A DNA stretch of 44,678 nt from Sphaerotilus sp. (GTDB lineage Bacteria > Pseudomonadota > Gammaproteobacteria > Burkholderiales > Burkholderiaceae_C). Shown here piece by piece: positions 24,083 to 31,461 of this stretch. The notes under the pieces are model-generated. The model had not been told where the DNA came from. It saw only the letters and a list, made by a program, of their open reading frames with translations, and did no database searches. The stretch covers positions 1-44,678 of the forward strand of contig JAAFKB010000024.1 in assembly GCA_013299055.1 (NCBI GenBank), given 5' to 3'. The position numbers and the translations under genes are program-made. How positions within the stretch are numbered: position 1 is the first letter of the stretch; the number at the start of each line of letters is the position of its first letter.

Positions 24083-24475
24083 GTGAAAAAACCCAGAACC
24101 CGCCTGCCCCTCACCGCAGCCATCACCGCCACGATCGCCCTCGGCCTAGCCTCCCGAAAATACCCAGCCCTATTCCCCGCCATCTTCGAGAAATACCCCG
24201 GCGACGCCCTCTGGGCTCAAATGGTGTACTGGCTCGTCGCCTTCGTGTCGCCCGCCGCATCCGTGGTCAAGGTCGCGCTGACGGCGCTGGTGATCTCGAC
24301 TGCGGACGAGTGCAGCCAGCTCTACCAGGCGCCGTGGATCAACGCCATCCGGGCGACCACGCCGGGCCACCTCATGCTCGGCTCGGCGTTTTCGTGGGGC
24401 GACATCGTCGCGTACACGGTCGGCATCGCGCTGGTGGCGCCGCTGGATCGGTGGCTGCTGGTGCGCAAGGTCTGA
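24083..24475 (+). CDS. DUF2809-family membrane protein
   Basis: A 130-residue protein with three or four hydrophobic spans. ASRKYPALFPAIFEKYPGDALWA and SQLYQAPWINAIRATTPGHL are hallmark segments of DUF2809. The function is unknown. A GTG at 24,083 gives the usual length; an earlier GTG at 24,044 is possible. An 80-bp piece of this gene (24,263-24,342) is duplicated at 25,474-25,553. Confidence 0.85.
   Translation: MKKPRTRLPLTAAITATIALGLASRKYPALFPAIFEKYPGDALWAQMVYWLVAFVSPAASVVKVALTALVISTADECSQLYQAPWINAIRATTPGHLMLGSAFSWGDIVAYTVGIALVAPLDRWLLVRKV
24263..24342 (+). repeat. Duplicated DUF2809 gene segment, copy 1
   Basis: These 80 bp inside the DUF2809 gene match 25,474-25,553 at 74 positions with no gaps. 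The two direct copies flank the Phd antitoxin and the brnT-brnA operon, so the toxin-antitoxin cassette sits between a duplicated gene fragment. Confidence 0.9.
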
Positions 24476-24546
24476 CGGGTTGCCAGCGCGTCCGGCCCTG
24501 CCATACTGGACGCCTCGTCATCTGCCGCCAACGGGAGAGCGCCACC

Positions 24547-24816
24547 ATGCCCGCCACCCCTCACGCCATCCCGGTTCAAGAAGCCCAAGGCCAGCTCGTG
24601 CAGTTGGTGGAGCGCGTGCGTGCCGCGCACGAGTCGGTGACGCTGCTGGGGCAGCATGGACAGCCGGTGGCCCGGCTGGTGCCACTGGACCGTCCTCGGG
24701 TCCGCTTGGGGCTGGCCGCAGGGCGCTACGTGATCCCTGATCCTTCGGACGAACTGGATGCCGTCATCGCGCGGGAGTTCGACGCCTCGGGTGTCGTGCT
24801 GGATGCGGCCTGCTGA
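24547..24816 (+). CDS. Phd/YefM-type antitoxin, orphan
   Basis: An 89-residue protein with the prevent-host-death pattern: IPVQEAQGQLVQLVERVRAAHESVTLLGQHGQPVARLVPLD at residues 8-48, followed by an extended tail (DELDAVIAREFDASG) that would bind a toxin. GGGAGAG lies upstream of the ATG. No PIN, Doc or RelE-type toxin gene follows, so it is an orphan antitoxin or has lost its partner. Confidence 0.78.
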   Translation: MPATPHAIPVQEAQGQLVQLVERVRAAHESVTLLGQHGQPVARLVPLDRPRVRLGLAAGRYVIPDPSDELDAVIAREFDASGVVLDAAC

Positions 24817-24912
24817 TCCTGCGTTGTTGAATCAAGGTGGAGCGAGAGGTTGCACGAGAGATGGGGCGCTTGCCCTCGGCGCTGCGGTCTTTCGAATGCT
24901 CGTGAGCGCCAA

Positions 24913-24941
24913 TTGCCGCTGCACTACAGTGTAGTTACACT
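24913..24941 (+). promoter_or_regulatory. brnTA promoter with overlapping palindromes
   Basis: TTGCCG (24,913-24,918), a 17-bp spacer and TACACT (24,936-24,941). The predicted start site falls on the brnT ATG (24,948). Two overlapping perfect palindromes, ACTACAGTGTAGT (24,923-24,935) and AGTGTAGTTACACT (24,928-24,941), cover the -10 box. They are a likely operator for BrnA autorepression. Confidence 0.6.
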
Positions 24942-24947
24942 CCCGGC

Positions 24948-25229
24948 ATGAGCACACTTCGCTTTGAGTGGGATGAACGGAAAGCCGCTGCGAACGCCAA
25001 GAAGCACGGCGTGAGCTTCGAAGAGGCCAAGTCCGTCTTCGTCGATGAGCGCGCCAAGCTGATCGACGATCCCGACCACTCTGAAGATGAAGAACGCTTT
25101 GTTCTGCTTGGCCTGAGCAGCGCATTGCGGCTGCTTCTTGTTTGCCACTGCTACCGGGGCGAAGGCAACGTCATTCGCATGATCTCCGCACGCAAGGCAA
25201 CGACCAAGGAATCCAAGTCCTATCCGTAG
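24948..25229 (+). CDS. brnT: BrnT-type ribonuclease toxin
   Basis: A 93-residue DUF497 protein: FEWDERKAAANAKKHGVSFEEAKSVF at the N-terminus and EERFVLLGLSSALRLLLVCHCYRG, then IRMISARKATTKESKSY at the C-terminus. These are the features of BrnT, a RelE-fold RNase that inhibits translation. It is complete in length. No Shine-Dalgarno sequence is seen and the predicted transcript may start at the ATG. The antitoxin gene follows 9 bp later. Confidence 0.92.
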   Translation: MSTLRFEWDERKAAANAKKHGVSFEEAKSVFVDERAKLIDDPDHSEDEERFVLLGLSSALRLLLVCHCYRGEGNVIRMISARKATTKESKSYP

Positions 25230-25238
25230 AGGTGCCCT

Positions 25239-25448
25239 ATGCGCAAAGAGTACGACTTCTCCGCTGCGAGGAAGAACCCATACGCAGCACAACTCAAGAA
25301 GCAGATCACCATCCGTCTCGACGAAGACTCGATCGCGTATTTCAAGGCGATCTCCGAGGAAGTGGGCATCCCGTACCAAAGCCTCATCAACCTGTACTTG
25401 CGGGACTGCGCGGCGACGCACCGTAAGCTGAATCTCAATTGGGCGTGA
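25239..25448 (+). CDS. brnA: BrnA-type antitoxin
   Basis: A 69-residue ribbon-helix-helix protein. KKQITIRLDEDSIAYFKAISEEVGIPYQSLINLYLRDCA is the DNA-binding and dimerisation part, which in BrnA neutralises BrnT and represses the operon. GAGGTG lies just upstream of the ATG. The toxin-first gene order agrees with known brnT-brnA operons. Confidence 0.9.
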   Translation: MRKEYDFSAARKNPYAAQLKKQITIRLDEDSIAYFKAISEEVGIPYQSLINLYLRDCAATHRKLNLNWA

Positions 25449-25473
25449 CTGCGGTGCCCATGGCGCCAGATCG

Positions 25474-25553
25474 GTGGCCAAGGTCGCACTGACGGCGCTG
25501 GTGATCTCGACTGCGGACGAGTGCAGCCAACTCTACCAAGCGCCCCGGATCAA
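25474..25553 (+). repeat. Duplicated DUF2809 gene segment, copy 2
   Basis: A direct, non-coding copy of 24,263-24,342 with 6 substitutions. Its right edge coincides with the stop codon of the orphan BrnA-like gene (25,550), so the duplication or insertion joint lies there. Confidence 0.9.
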
Positions 25554-25855
25554 ACCCCGGTCATATCCGGGTGAGCCTTCAACCATTCTCGGAGCGCATT
25601 GTTCACCCGCGTCTGCCAGCCCGCCCCGGTCTCCTTGAACGCATCAAGAATGTCGGCATCCAGGCGGATGTTCACATGCGCTTTGGGTTTGTCCAGCGCC
25701 GGCCTGCCGCGTTTGGGCTGAAGCATTTCCTTGGCGACGGACGCTCCCAGCAAGTCGCCCAGCACCTCGGACGCCGGCCGCGCCTTGGCAAACCACTCGT
25801 CGGTGGCCTCGGGCGCATCAAGGTCCAGTTGTTCAGGATTCGGTTTGCGCGGCAT
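25550..25855 (-). CDS. Orphan BrnA-family antitoxin
   Basis: A 101-residue protein. The C-terminal KAHVNIRLDADILDAFKETGAGWQTRVNNALREWLKAH is a typical BrnA antitoxin ribbon-helix-helix segment. The N-terminal half (EQLDLDAPEATDEWFAKARPASEVL) is the toxin-binding type region. AGGAA lies upstream on its strand. No brnT gene accompanies it on this strand, so it is unpaired; it could cross-act on the neighbouring BrnT or be left over from a lost pair. Confidence 0.85.
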   Translation of the reverse strand: MPRKPNPEQLDLDAPEATDEWFAKARPASEVLGDLLGASVAKEMLQPKRGRPALDKPKAHVNIRLDADILDAFKETGAGWQTRVNNALREWLKAHPDMTGV

Positions 25856-25955
25856 AGCGATTCCTTTCTCTCTGGTCCGCCCGGCGCAGGCTTTTGGCGG
25901 GATCGTAGTCCAATGGCATCAAATTTTTTGTATCCACACTAATTCCCTTCAGCCG

Positions 25956-26405
25956 ATGACCACCCGCCCCGCCACCCTCGCCGACCTCGACCGCATCGCC
26001 CCCCTGTTCGACGCCTACCGCCAGTTCTACGAACAACCCGCCGACCTTGCCGCCGCCACGCAGTTCCTCCGCGACCGCCTGACCCGCGGCGAATCGCAGA
26101 TCCTGCTGGCCGAGGACGACGCGGGCCAGGCGATCGGCTTCTGCCAGCTCTACCCGGTGTTCTGCTCGATCGCGGCGCAGCCGATCTACCTGCTGTCGGA
26201 CCTGTTCGTGACCCCCGCCGCCCGCCGCAGCGGGGCGGGGCGGGCGCTGCTGCTGGCGGCGGAGCGGCTGTCGGCCGAACACGGCAAGCTGCGCATGGAG
26301 CTGACCACCGCCCGCACCAACCACACCGCACAAGCCGCCTACGCCGCGCTCGGCTGGGAGCGGGACGACGTCTACCTCACCTATACCCGCCAGATCGGGG
26401 CCTGA
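25956..26405 (+). CDS. GNAT-family N-acetyltransferase
   Basis: A 149-residue acetyltransferase. The acetyl-CoA binding motif A is LFVTPAARRSGAGRALLLAAERL (residues about 88-110), preceded by the beta strands ILLAEDDAGQAIGFCQLYP. The end has the GNAT pattern NHTAQAAYAALGWERDDVYLTY. The substrate is unknown. The ATG at 25,956 is chosen because the family starts just before the first beta strand. Confidence 0.92.
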   Translation: MTTRPATLADLDRIAPLFDAYRQFYEQPADLAAATQFLRDRLTRGESQILLAEDDAGQAIGFCQLYPVFCSIAAQPIYLLSDLFVTPAARRSGAGRALLLAAERLSAEHGKLRMELTTARTNHTAQAAYAALGWERDDVYLTYTRQIGA

Positions 26406-26447
26406 CGCGGGTGGGCGACAATGCCCCTCAACTCTCCGAAAGACCCC

Positions 26448-26741
26448 ATGAGCGCGAAGAAGACCGACCTGGTCAAACACCTGGCCCGCAAGCTGGACGG
26501 CAAGATGAAAACGGCCGGCGTGCCCCCGCGGTTCGCCCAAGGATCGGCCGACGCTGCCGCAGCCGCCAAGCGCACCGAACGCGCCGAGAACGCCGTGCCG
26601 AAGCTGGTGTCAGTGGCCTGCCGCCTGCCAGCCGATCTGGTCAACCAGATGCGCGAGCGCGCCCTGACGCAGGAAGGCGGCGTCAACGCCGTCGTGGCCC
26701 TGGCCCTGGCGCAGTGGCTGGAGACAGCGCCCACCGCCTGA
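26448..26741 (+). CDS. Small protein with ribbon-helix-helix-like C-terminus
   Basis: A 97-residue protein. The N-terminal 50 residues are Lys/Ala-rich. The C-terminal part VSVACRLPADLVNQMRERAL followed by GGVNAVVALALAQWLETA resembles a ribbon-helix-helix fold as in plasmid or antitoxin repressors. An ATG at 26,421 is an alternative start. It follows the GNAT gene by 42 bp. Function unknown. Confidence 0.6.
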   Translation: MSAKKTDLVKHLARKLDGKMKTAGVPPRFAQGSADAAAAAKRTERAENAVPKLVSVACRLPADLVNQMRERALTQEGGVNAVVALALAQWLETAPTA

Positions 26742-26843
26742 CCCGGACGACGCGACAAGCCCCGGGATTCCGTCCGGGGTAGCGCGATCAAGCCTGACGT
26801 GGAGTGCAGGCGGCAAGGTGTGCCGTGGCGGAACACTTCGGCA

Positions 26844-26890
26844 TTCGGGTAAATCCCGAAGTTGCCGTGCTGCCGGGCGAGGTTTATCGT
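26844..26890 (+). promoter_or_regulatory. Palindromic activator site and promoter for the PQQ dehydrogenase
   Basis: TTCGGGTAAATCCCGAA (26,844-26,860) is a perfect inverted repeat with a 5-nt centre. TTGCCG (26,862-26,867), a 17-bp spacer and TATCGT (26,885-26,890) follow. With a start near 26,897 the palindrome is centred around -45, the place of a class II activator. The PQQ dehydrogenase gene starts at 26,927. Confidence 0.5.
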
Positions 26891-26926
26891 GGTCTGCGAA
26901 CCGATCTGCACAACAGGAGACACCGC

Positions 26927-28621
26927 ATGCCCGCCTTGCCCATCCGAAGCCTCATCGCCTGTGCCATCGCCGTCCTGGCGAGCACCAGCGGCGCCCAGAG
27001 CCTGCCTGACCTGCGCAACGACGCCGCCACACCGGGCGACGTCAGCACCTACGGCATGGGCTGGGGGCTGCAGCGCCACTCGACCAGCCGGCAGATCACG
27101 CCCGCCAACGTCAAGGGCCTCGCGCCGGTCTGGAACCTGAGCCTCGACAACTCGACCAACGCCTCGAACCAGCCGCTGCTGATCGACGGCACGATGTACG
27201 TCGCCACCCACAACAGCACGGTCGCCATCGACGCCATCACCGGCCGCCAGAAGTGGAAGGTCGGCGTGGACCTGCCGAACGACATCGCCGGCTACCTGTG
27301 CTGCGGCATCCACACGCGGGGCATGGCGGTGCTCGACGGCGTGCTCTACCGCACCACGATCGACGCGCATGTGCTGGCCATCTCGGTGGCCGACGGCAAG
27401 GTGCTGTGGAAGCAGAAGGCCGCCGACTACAAGGAAGGCTACTCGATGACCCACGCGCCGCTGATCGCGGGCGGCGTGCTGGTCACGGGCATCTCGGGTG
27501 GCGAATATGGAACGCGCGGCTTCATCAACGGCTGGGACTTGAAGACTGGCGCCAAGAAGTGGCACCGCTGGACCACCGCGCTCCCCGGCGAGCCGGGCGG
27601 CGACACCTGGAAGGGCGAGACCGCCAAGACCGGCGGCGCCCCGACCTGGCTGACCGGCAGCTACGACCCGGAGCTGGACCTCGTGTACTGGGGCACGGGC
27701 AACGGCGGCCCCTGGAACGCGGCGACGCGGGGCGGGGATTCGCTGCACATCAACTCGGTGCTGGCGCTGCGGCCCTCGACCGGCGAGATCGTCTGGACCT
27801 ACCAGTTCTCGCCCGGCGACCCGTATGACTACGACGGCGTGAACGAGCTGGTGCTGGCGGACCTGCCGATGGACGGCAAGAAAACCAAGGTGCTGATGCA
27901 GGCCAACCGCAACGGCTTCTTCTACGTGATCGACCGCCAGACCGGCAAGCTGCTGTCGGCCAAGCAGTTCGCCCGCAAGGTCAACTGGGCGTCCGGCGTG
28001 GACATGAAGACCGGCCGGCCGATCGACACGCCGATGACCACCGAGGTGCGCAAGTCCGAGGAGATGAAGGACTTCGTCGAGGTCTGGCCGAGCGCCTTCG
28101 GCGGCAAGAACTGGATGCCGATGAGCTTCGATCCGGGCCGCGGGCTGGTGTTCATGAACACGATCGACGTGGGCATGAAGGTCCGCTACACCAAGCAGGA
28201 ACGCCCGGGCGGCCCGAACTGGTACCTCGGGCTGGAGCTGGGCGGGTTCGTCAGCCCGGCGGATGGCAACCGGGGGGCGCTGGTGGCCTGGGATCCGGTG
28301 GCGGGCAAGCCGGCGTGGACGGTGACGAACAAGTCGCCGTTCTGGGCGGGGGTGTTGTCCACCGCGTCCGGGCTGGTGTTCACGGGGGCGCAGAACGGGC
28401 AGTTCCTGGCGTTCGACTCGAAGTCCGGCCGACAACTGTGGTCCTTCCAGACTGGCTCCGGCATCTCCGGCCTGCCGATCGCGTGGGAGAAGGGCGGGCG
28501 CCAGTACATCACGGTGCTGAGCGGCTCGGCGCACGTCTATGGCGCGCTGGCGGGTGACCCGGACACGGCCAATGTGCCGGCGGGCGGCTCGGTGTGGACC
28601 TTCGCGCTGCCGCAACGATGA
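26927..28621 (+). CDS. PQQ-dependent alcohol/methanol dehydrogenase, lanthanide type
   Basis: A 564-residue periplasmic quinoprotein with a Sec signal (LIACAIAVLASTSGAQS). It has an eight-bladed propeller pattern with repeated A-x-D-xxTGxxxW-type motifs. Adjacent cysteines C125-C126 form the vicinal disulfide over PQQ. Metal-site residues are GISGGEYG (Glu193) and GTGNGGPWN (Asn259), with the catalytic Asp301 in PYDYDGVNE. The second aspartate, Asp303, marks enzymes such as XoxF and PedH that use lanthanides, whereas Ca enzymes have Ala, Ser or Thr there. AGGAG precedes the ATG. It is translationally coupled to a cytochrome c gene. The substrate alcohol cannot be told from sequence. Confidence 0.9.
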   Translation: MPALPIRSLIACAIAVLASTSGAQSLPDLRNDAATPGDVSTYGMGWGLQRHSTSRQITPANVKGLAPVWNLSLDNSTNASNQPLLIDGTMYVATHNSTVAIDAITGRQKWKVGVDLPNDIAGYLCCGIHTRGMAVLDGVLYRTTIDAHVLAISVADGKVLWKQKAADYKEGYSMTHAPLIAGGVLVTGISGGEYGTRGFINGWDLKTGAKKWHRWTTALPGEPGGDTWKGETAKTGGAPTWLTGSYDPELDLVYWGTGNGGPWNAATRGGDSLHINSVLALRPSTGEIVWTYQFSPGDPYDYDGVNELVLADLPMDGKKTKVLMQANRNGFFYVIDRQTGKLLSAKQFARKVNWASGVDMKTGRPIDTPMTTEVRKSEEMKDFVEVWPSAFGGKNWMPMSFDPGRGLVFMNTIDVGMKVRYTKQERPGGPNWYLGLELGGFVSPADGNRGALVAWDPVAGKPAWTVTNKSPFWAGVLSTASGLVFTGAQNGQFLAFDSKSGRQLWSFQTGSGISGLPIAWEKGGRQYITVLSGSAHVYGALAGDPDTANVPAGGSVWTFALPQR

Positions 28622-28959
28622 AGGCAGGCGTTCTTGCACTGGCGCTGTGGGGCGCCTTGTCCGGATCCACGGCCGTACAGGCGCAGGAGGTGACGGCCGA
28701 CCAGATCGAGGCGGGTCGGCGCCTCTACGTCATCTCCTGCCAGCGGTGCCACGGCATCAACCTGGTCTCCAACAGCATCGGCTTCGACCTGCGCACCTTT
28801 CCGCAGCACGACAAGGCGCGGTTCGTGCGCTCGGTGAACGAGGGGATTCGGGCGATGCCGGCTTGGGGCGCTGTGCTCAAGCCGGGGCAGATGGAGTTGC
28901 TGTGGGGGTATGTGGGGTCGGTGAACGGGTGGGACAAAGGGGCTGGTGCAGCGAAGTGA
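28618..28959 (+). CDS. Periplasmic c-type cytochrome, electron acceptor of the PQQ dehydrogenase
   Basis: A 113-residue protein with a signal peptide (VLALALWGALSGSTAVQAQ), one haem-binding CQRCH motif (about residue 42) and a methionine ligand in RAMPAWG (about residue 81). The ATG overlaps the dehydrogenase stop (ATGA). The pairing implies it takes electrons from the reduced PQQ, as cytochrome cL or c550 do. Confidence 0.9.
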   Translation: MKAGVLALALWGALSGSTAVQAQEVTADQIEAGRRLYVISCQRCHGINLVSNSIGFDLRTFPQHDKARFVRSVNEGIRAMPAWGAVLKPGQMELLWGYVGSVNGWDKGAGAAK

Positions 28960-28983
28960 ATGCCTGACTGAAGTGAGGCGCCC

Positions 28984-29187
28984 ATGAGAACCACCGTCAC
29001 CCTGGACGATGCGCTGTACGAACAGGCCCTTGACATGGCCGATCCGGGCATGGATGAGGCCGATCTCTTCCGGGAGGCCGTCAAGACTTTCGTGCGGGTG
29101 CAGGCGGCCAAGCGGCTGGCGGCACTGGGGGGTGTGGCGCCCGACATGCCGGACGTGCTGCGCTGCCGCGAAGAGCCTGTGCAGTGA
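28984..29187 (+). CDS. vapB: VapB-type antitoxin
   Basis: A 67-residue protein: MRTTVTLDDALYEQALDMAD, then EADLFREAVKTFVRVQAAKRLAALGG, a typical MetJ/Arc-type ribbon-helix-helix VapB with a C-terminal toxin-binding tail (PDMPDVLRCREEP). It overlaps the next open frame by 4 nt (GTGA/ATG region), as in intact vapBC operons. Confidence 0.88.
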   Translation: MRTTVTLDDALYEQALDMADPGMDEADLFREAVKTFVRVQAAKRLAALGGVAPDMPDVLRCREEPVQ

Positions 29188-29501
29188 ACATGGCAATGAC
29201 GCACCCGATGGTGGTGGCCGAACTGGCCTGCGGAACACCGCCTGCGCCGCGCGAGCGGACACTGGCCGACATCGGTCGGCTTCAACAGATCCCGCTTGCG
29301 ACGCTGCCCGAGGTGATGGCGCTGATCGAGCGCGAGAAGCTGTACGGGCTGGGGTGCGGCTTGGTGGATCTGCTGCTGCTCGCCTCGGCGCTCATCACGC
29401 CGGGGGTGGCGCTGTGGACGCTGGACAAGCGGTTGGCGGGGTTGGCTGCGCGGTTTGGTGTGCAGTACCAAGCCGTGCTTCATGAAGCGGCTCTGCGTTA
29501 G
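29184..29501 (+). pseudogene. vapC: VapC-type PIN toxin lacking its N-terminal catalytic segment
   Basis: The 105-residue frame starts at MAMTHPMVVAELACGTPP, which in complete VapC proteins is reached only after about 35 residues including the first catalytic Asp (pattern LVDTSVW). That segment is absent here and there is no room for it before the vapB stop. The rest is normal: KLYGLGCGLVDLLLLASAL keeps the later Asp, and LWTLDKRLAGLAARFGV follows. The missing part removes an essential acidic residue, so the toxin is probably dead while the antitoxin remains. Confidence 0.8.
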
Positions 29502-29538
29502 AGCCGAGCATCCGCTGGCTCGGTCAGAATCGCTGACC

Positions 29539-29904
29539 ATGCCGCATCCAGACGCCTTGCCAAACTTCGAGAGAGCCTTCATCCCTCCGGCGAAACTGGT
29601 GGGCTATTCGCTGAACCCTGCACACGATGACGGCGGATCGGACAAGGCAAGGCTCTTCTCGGCGGTGTTCGGCTTCACGCAGGACCATGCCGACGAGCTT
29701 GCCTCGAAGATCCTCGGCGCCCTGGCACTGGCACCTGCTGTCGAGAGGCCCACCGACAAGTACGGGCGCCGGTTCCAGGTGGACGTTTGGGTGACAGGCC
29801 CGAAGGGGAGTGGTACCGTTCGGACAGCGTGGATCATCCGGCCCGGCACCGACTTCCCGGCGCTCACATCCGCCTACGTAGAGAAAGCGAAAGGCAAGCC
29901 ATGA
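29539..29904 (+). CDS. DUF6883-type protein (putative toxin of a TA-like pair)
   Basis: A 121-residue protein. The pattern AFIPPAKLVGYSLNPAHDDGGSDKARLF, then LALAPAVERPTDKYGRRFQVD and TAWIIRPGTDFPALTSAYV fits DUF6883 proteins, which are often encoded next to DUF4926 genes or fused to polymorphic toxins. The stop overlaps the next ATG by 4 nt. A nuclease-like role is plausible but not shown. Confidence 0.65.
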   Translation: MPHPDALPNFERAFIPPAKLVGYSLNPAHDDGGSDKARLFSAVFGFTQDHADELASKILGALALAPAVERPTDKYGRRFQVDVWVTGPKGSGTVRTAWIIRPGTDFPALTSAYVEKAKGKP

Positions 29905-30119
29905 CGGAGATTTTTCAACTCTATGACCGGGTCGAGAGCCTCGTGGATCTGCCCGCATTCGGCGTCAAGTCCGGGGCCGTTGGCACGATTGTGGACACCC
30001 ACCCTGGGGGCGCCTTCGAGGTTGACTTCGGGCTTGATGCTTCAGGCAACATCGTCACCGCTGGCCTGGATGCCAGCGAAATCGTCGTGCATCGGGCGGA
30101 TGTCAAGCAGGCTGCCTGA
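29901..30119 (+). CDS. DUF4926-type protein (putative antitoxin partner)
   Basis: A 72-residue protein, coupled to the DUF6883 gene. QLYDRVESLVDLPAFGVKSGAVGTIVDTHPGGAFEVDFG has the SH3-like DUF4926 pattern (LPEHGL..G..GTVV....G..YEVEF). Small DUF4926 proteins accompany DUF6883 genes in many genomes, in a manner like toxin-antitoxin pairs. Confidence 0.75.
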   Translation: MTEIFQLYDRVESLVDLPAFGVKSGAVGTIVDTHPGGAFEVDFGLDASGNIVTAGLDASEIVVHRADVKQAA

Positions 30120-30139
30120 TCATCCCCCTGCGCGTCAGA

Positions 30140-30568
30140 TCAGCTCGGGCTGACCGTCGGCGGCGGCACGGGTTGCCGCTCCACCTGCTCCAGCGTCGGA
30201 TCGAGGCAGGCCCACGTCGGCGCGCTGCTGGTCCAGATGTTCATCGTCGGCTTGACGGACGAGGGATCGTCCAGCGCGCCCACGCGCACGACGGTGAATT
30301 GCGGGCGTGCGGACGAGTTGGCGAACAGCGACGAGCCGCAGGTCGGGCAGAACCGGCGCCGCATGGTGTTGCCGCTGTCGGCGGTGCTGGTGTATTCGCT
30401 GATCGGGCCGTCGATGTCGAGGGCTGCGGTCGGCACCATGATGTTGACCGTGCCGTTGGCCGCCAGATGCTGGCAGTCGCGGCACCAGCAGATTCGGGTG
30501 GCAACCGGTTCAGCCGAGAGGCGGAAGCGGACGGAGCCGCAGAGGCATTTTCCGAGGCGGGTGGGCAT
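30140..30568 (-). CDS. GFA-family zinc-binding protein
   Basis: A 142-residue protein of the family named after glutathione-dependent formaldehyde-activating enzyme. The zinc cysteines are in KCLCGSVRF, TRICWCRDCQ and RRRFCPTCGSSLF. The formaldehyde role is not established for most members. The ATG at 30,568 is preferred over a TTG 12 nt upstream. It is convergent with the DUF4926 gene. Confidence 0.9.
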   Translation of the reverse strand: MPTRLGKCLCGSVRFRLSAEPVATRICWCRDCQHLAANGTVNIMVPTAALDIDGPISEYTSTADSGNTMRRRFCPTCGSSLFANSSARPQFTVVRVGALDDPSSVKPTMNIWTSSAPTWACLDPTLEQVERQPVPPPTVSPS

Positions 30569-30627
30569 AGGTTTTTCCAAGTGGTTGAAGGTAACCTTGT
30601 CTCCCCGCGTGAGCTATGATTTAAGGT

Positions 30628-31317
30628 TCACTGTGACAGTTGGTTCGTAATCAATGGTGCGGTGGCGCTCGCTGCATTACTGGGCGCGGCACTCTGGGCC
30701 TTAGGCTGAAGCTCGTTTATCGGGACCGGGCGAGTTATGTAGCCTGTGAAAATTGAAAGACATAGACACGACAAGTTTATAAATGCTGCTGCAAATTGGC
30801 CCGGTTGTCTCCGATCAAAGATCTCTGGCAGCAAAAACAAGTAGATCAAGGCTGCCGACCCTGTAAAAGTAAGGAGCATGCTCGGTGGAAGGCGCAGAAA
30901 AATTGCCAGTGCCGGGATCGTGAATAGAGCTGAAAGGAATGGACTGCTCCTGCTTCCGCCAGTCGTAGCCATGAGGTAAGCGACGAGTAACAGATCCAAA
31001 ATGAATACTATGCCAATGGCTTTTGCCGCTGAAATCGTGTTGATTCCGACGCCCTGAAATATTGGGCTCCAGGTTGAATAAAGCTCGTCTGATATAAGCA
31101 AAGCTGCAAAGGTGGCCAAAGCGACGAACAACGTCGGTGACTTGCGAACACGAATGGGTGCGAACGGTTCATCACCGAGAGGTCGGTTTGCGCGAGGCGC
31201 CCAACGTTGGGTCTGATAAAGCGAAGATGCTATCGCCAAGAGCGTGATCAGGAGTAATTGAACTAGCAGCGTTGCCGCAGCGACGTTCAGTGGTTGAATC
31301 GACTGTTCTGTCGGCAT
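30628..31317 (-). CDS. Integral membrane protein, unknown function
   Basis: A 229-residue protein with about six hydrophobic spans (for example AAATLLVQLLLITLLAIASSL, AIGIVFILDLLLVAYLM, LSALFTIPALAIFL). GC is clearly lower than in adjacent core genes, so it may be a recent arrival. I do not recognise a family. The start at 31,317 is chosen because the upstream extension is unlike a membrane protein N-terminus. Confidence 0.65.
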   Translation of the reverse strand: MPTEQSIQPLNVAAATLLVQLLLITLLAIASSLYQTQRWAPRANRPLGDEPFAPIRVRKSPTLFVALATFAALLISDELYSTWSPIFQGVGINTISAAKAIGIVFILDLLLVAYLMATTGGSRSSPFLSALFTIPALAIFLRLPPSMLLTFTGSAALIYLFLLPEIFDRRQPGQFAAAFINLSCLCLSIFTGYITRPVPINELQPKAQSAAPSNAASATAPLITNQLSQ

Positions 31318-31461
31318 GATTTGTGATTGTGATCTCAAAATTAATATTGATGTCACGCATTCTTGCGTGCAGTGGTTATTATCTCGCATCGCCAGCGTAA
31401 CCCGATACGCCGCCGCAAGGTAGTCCAGCATACCGAATCTGCCATTTCAGGTCTACGCTCG

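Noticed and set aside
26381-28639. A 752-codon minus-strand open frame antisense to the PQQ dehydrogenase
   Set aside because: Its composition is that of a GC-rich shadow frame; the plus-strand gene has a complete set of catalytic motifs.
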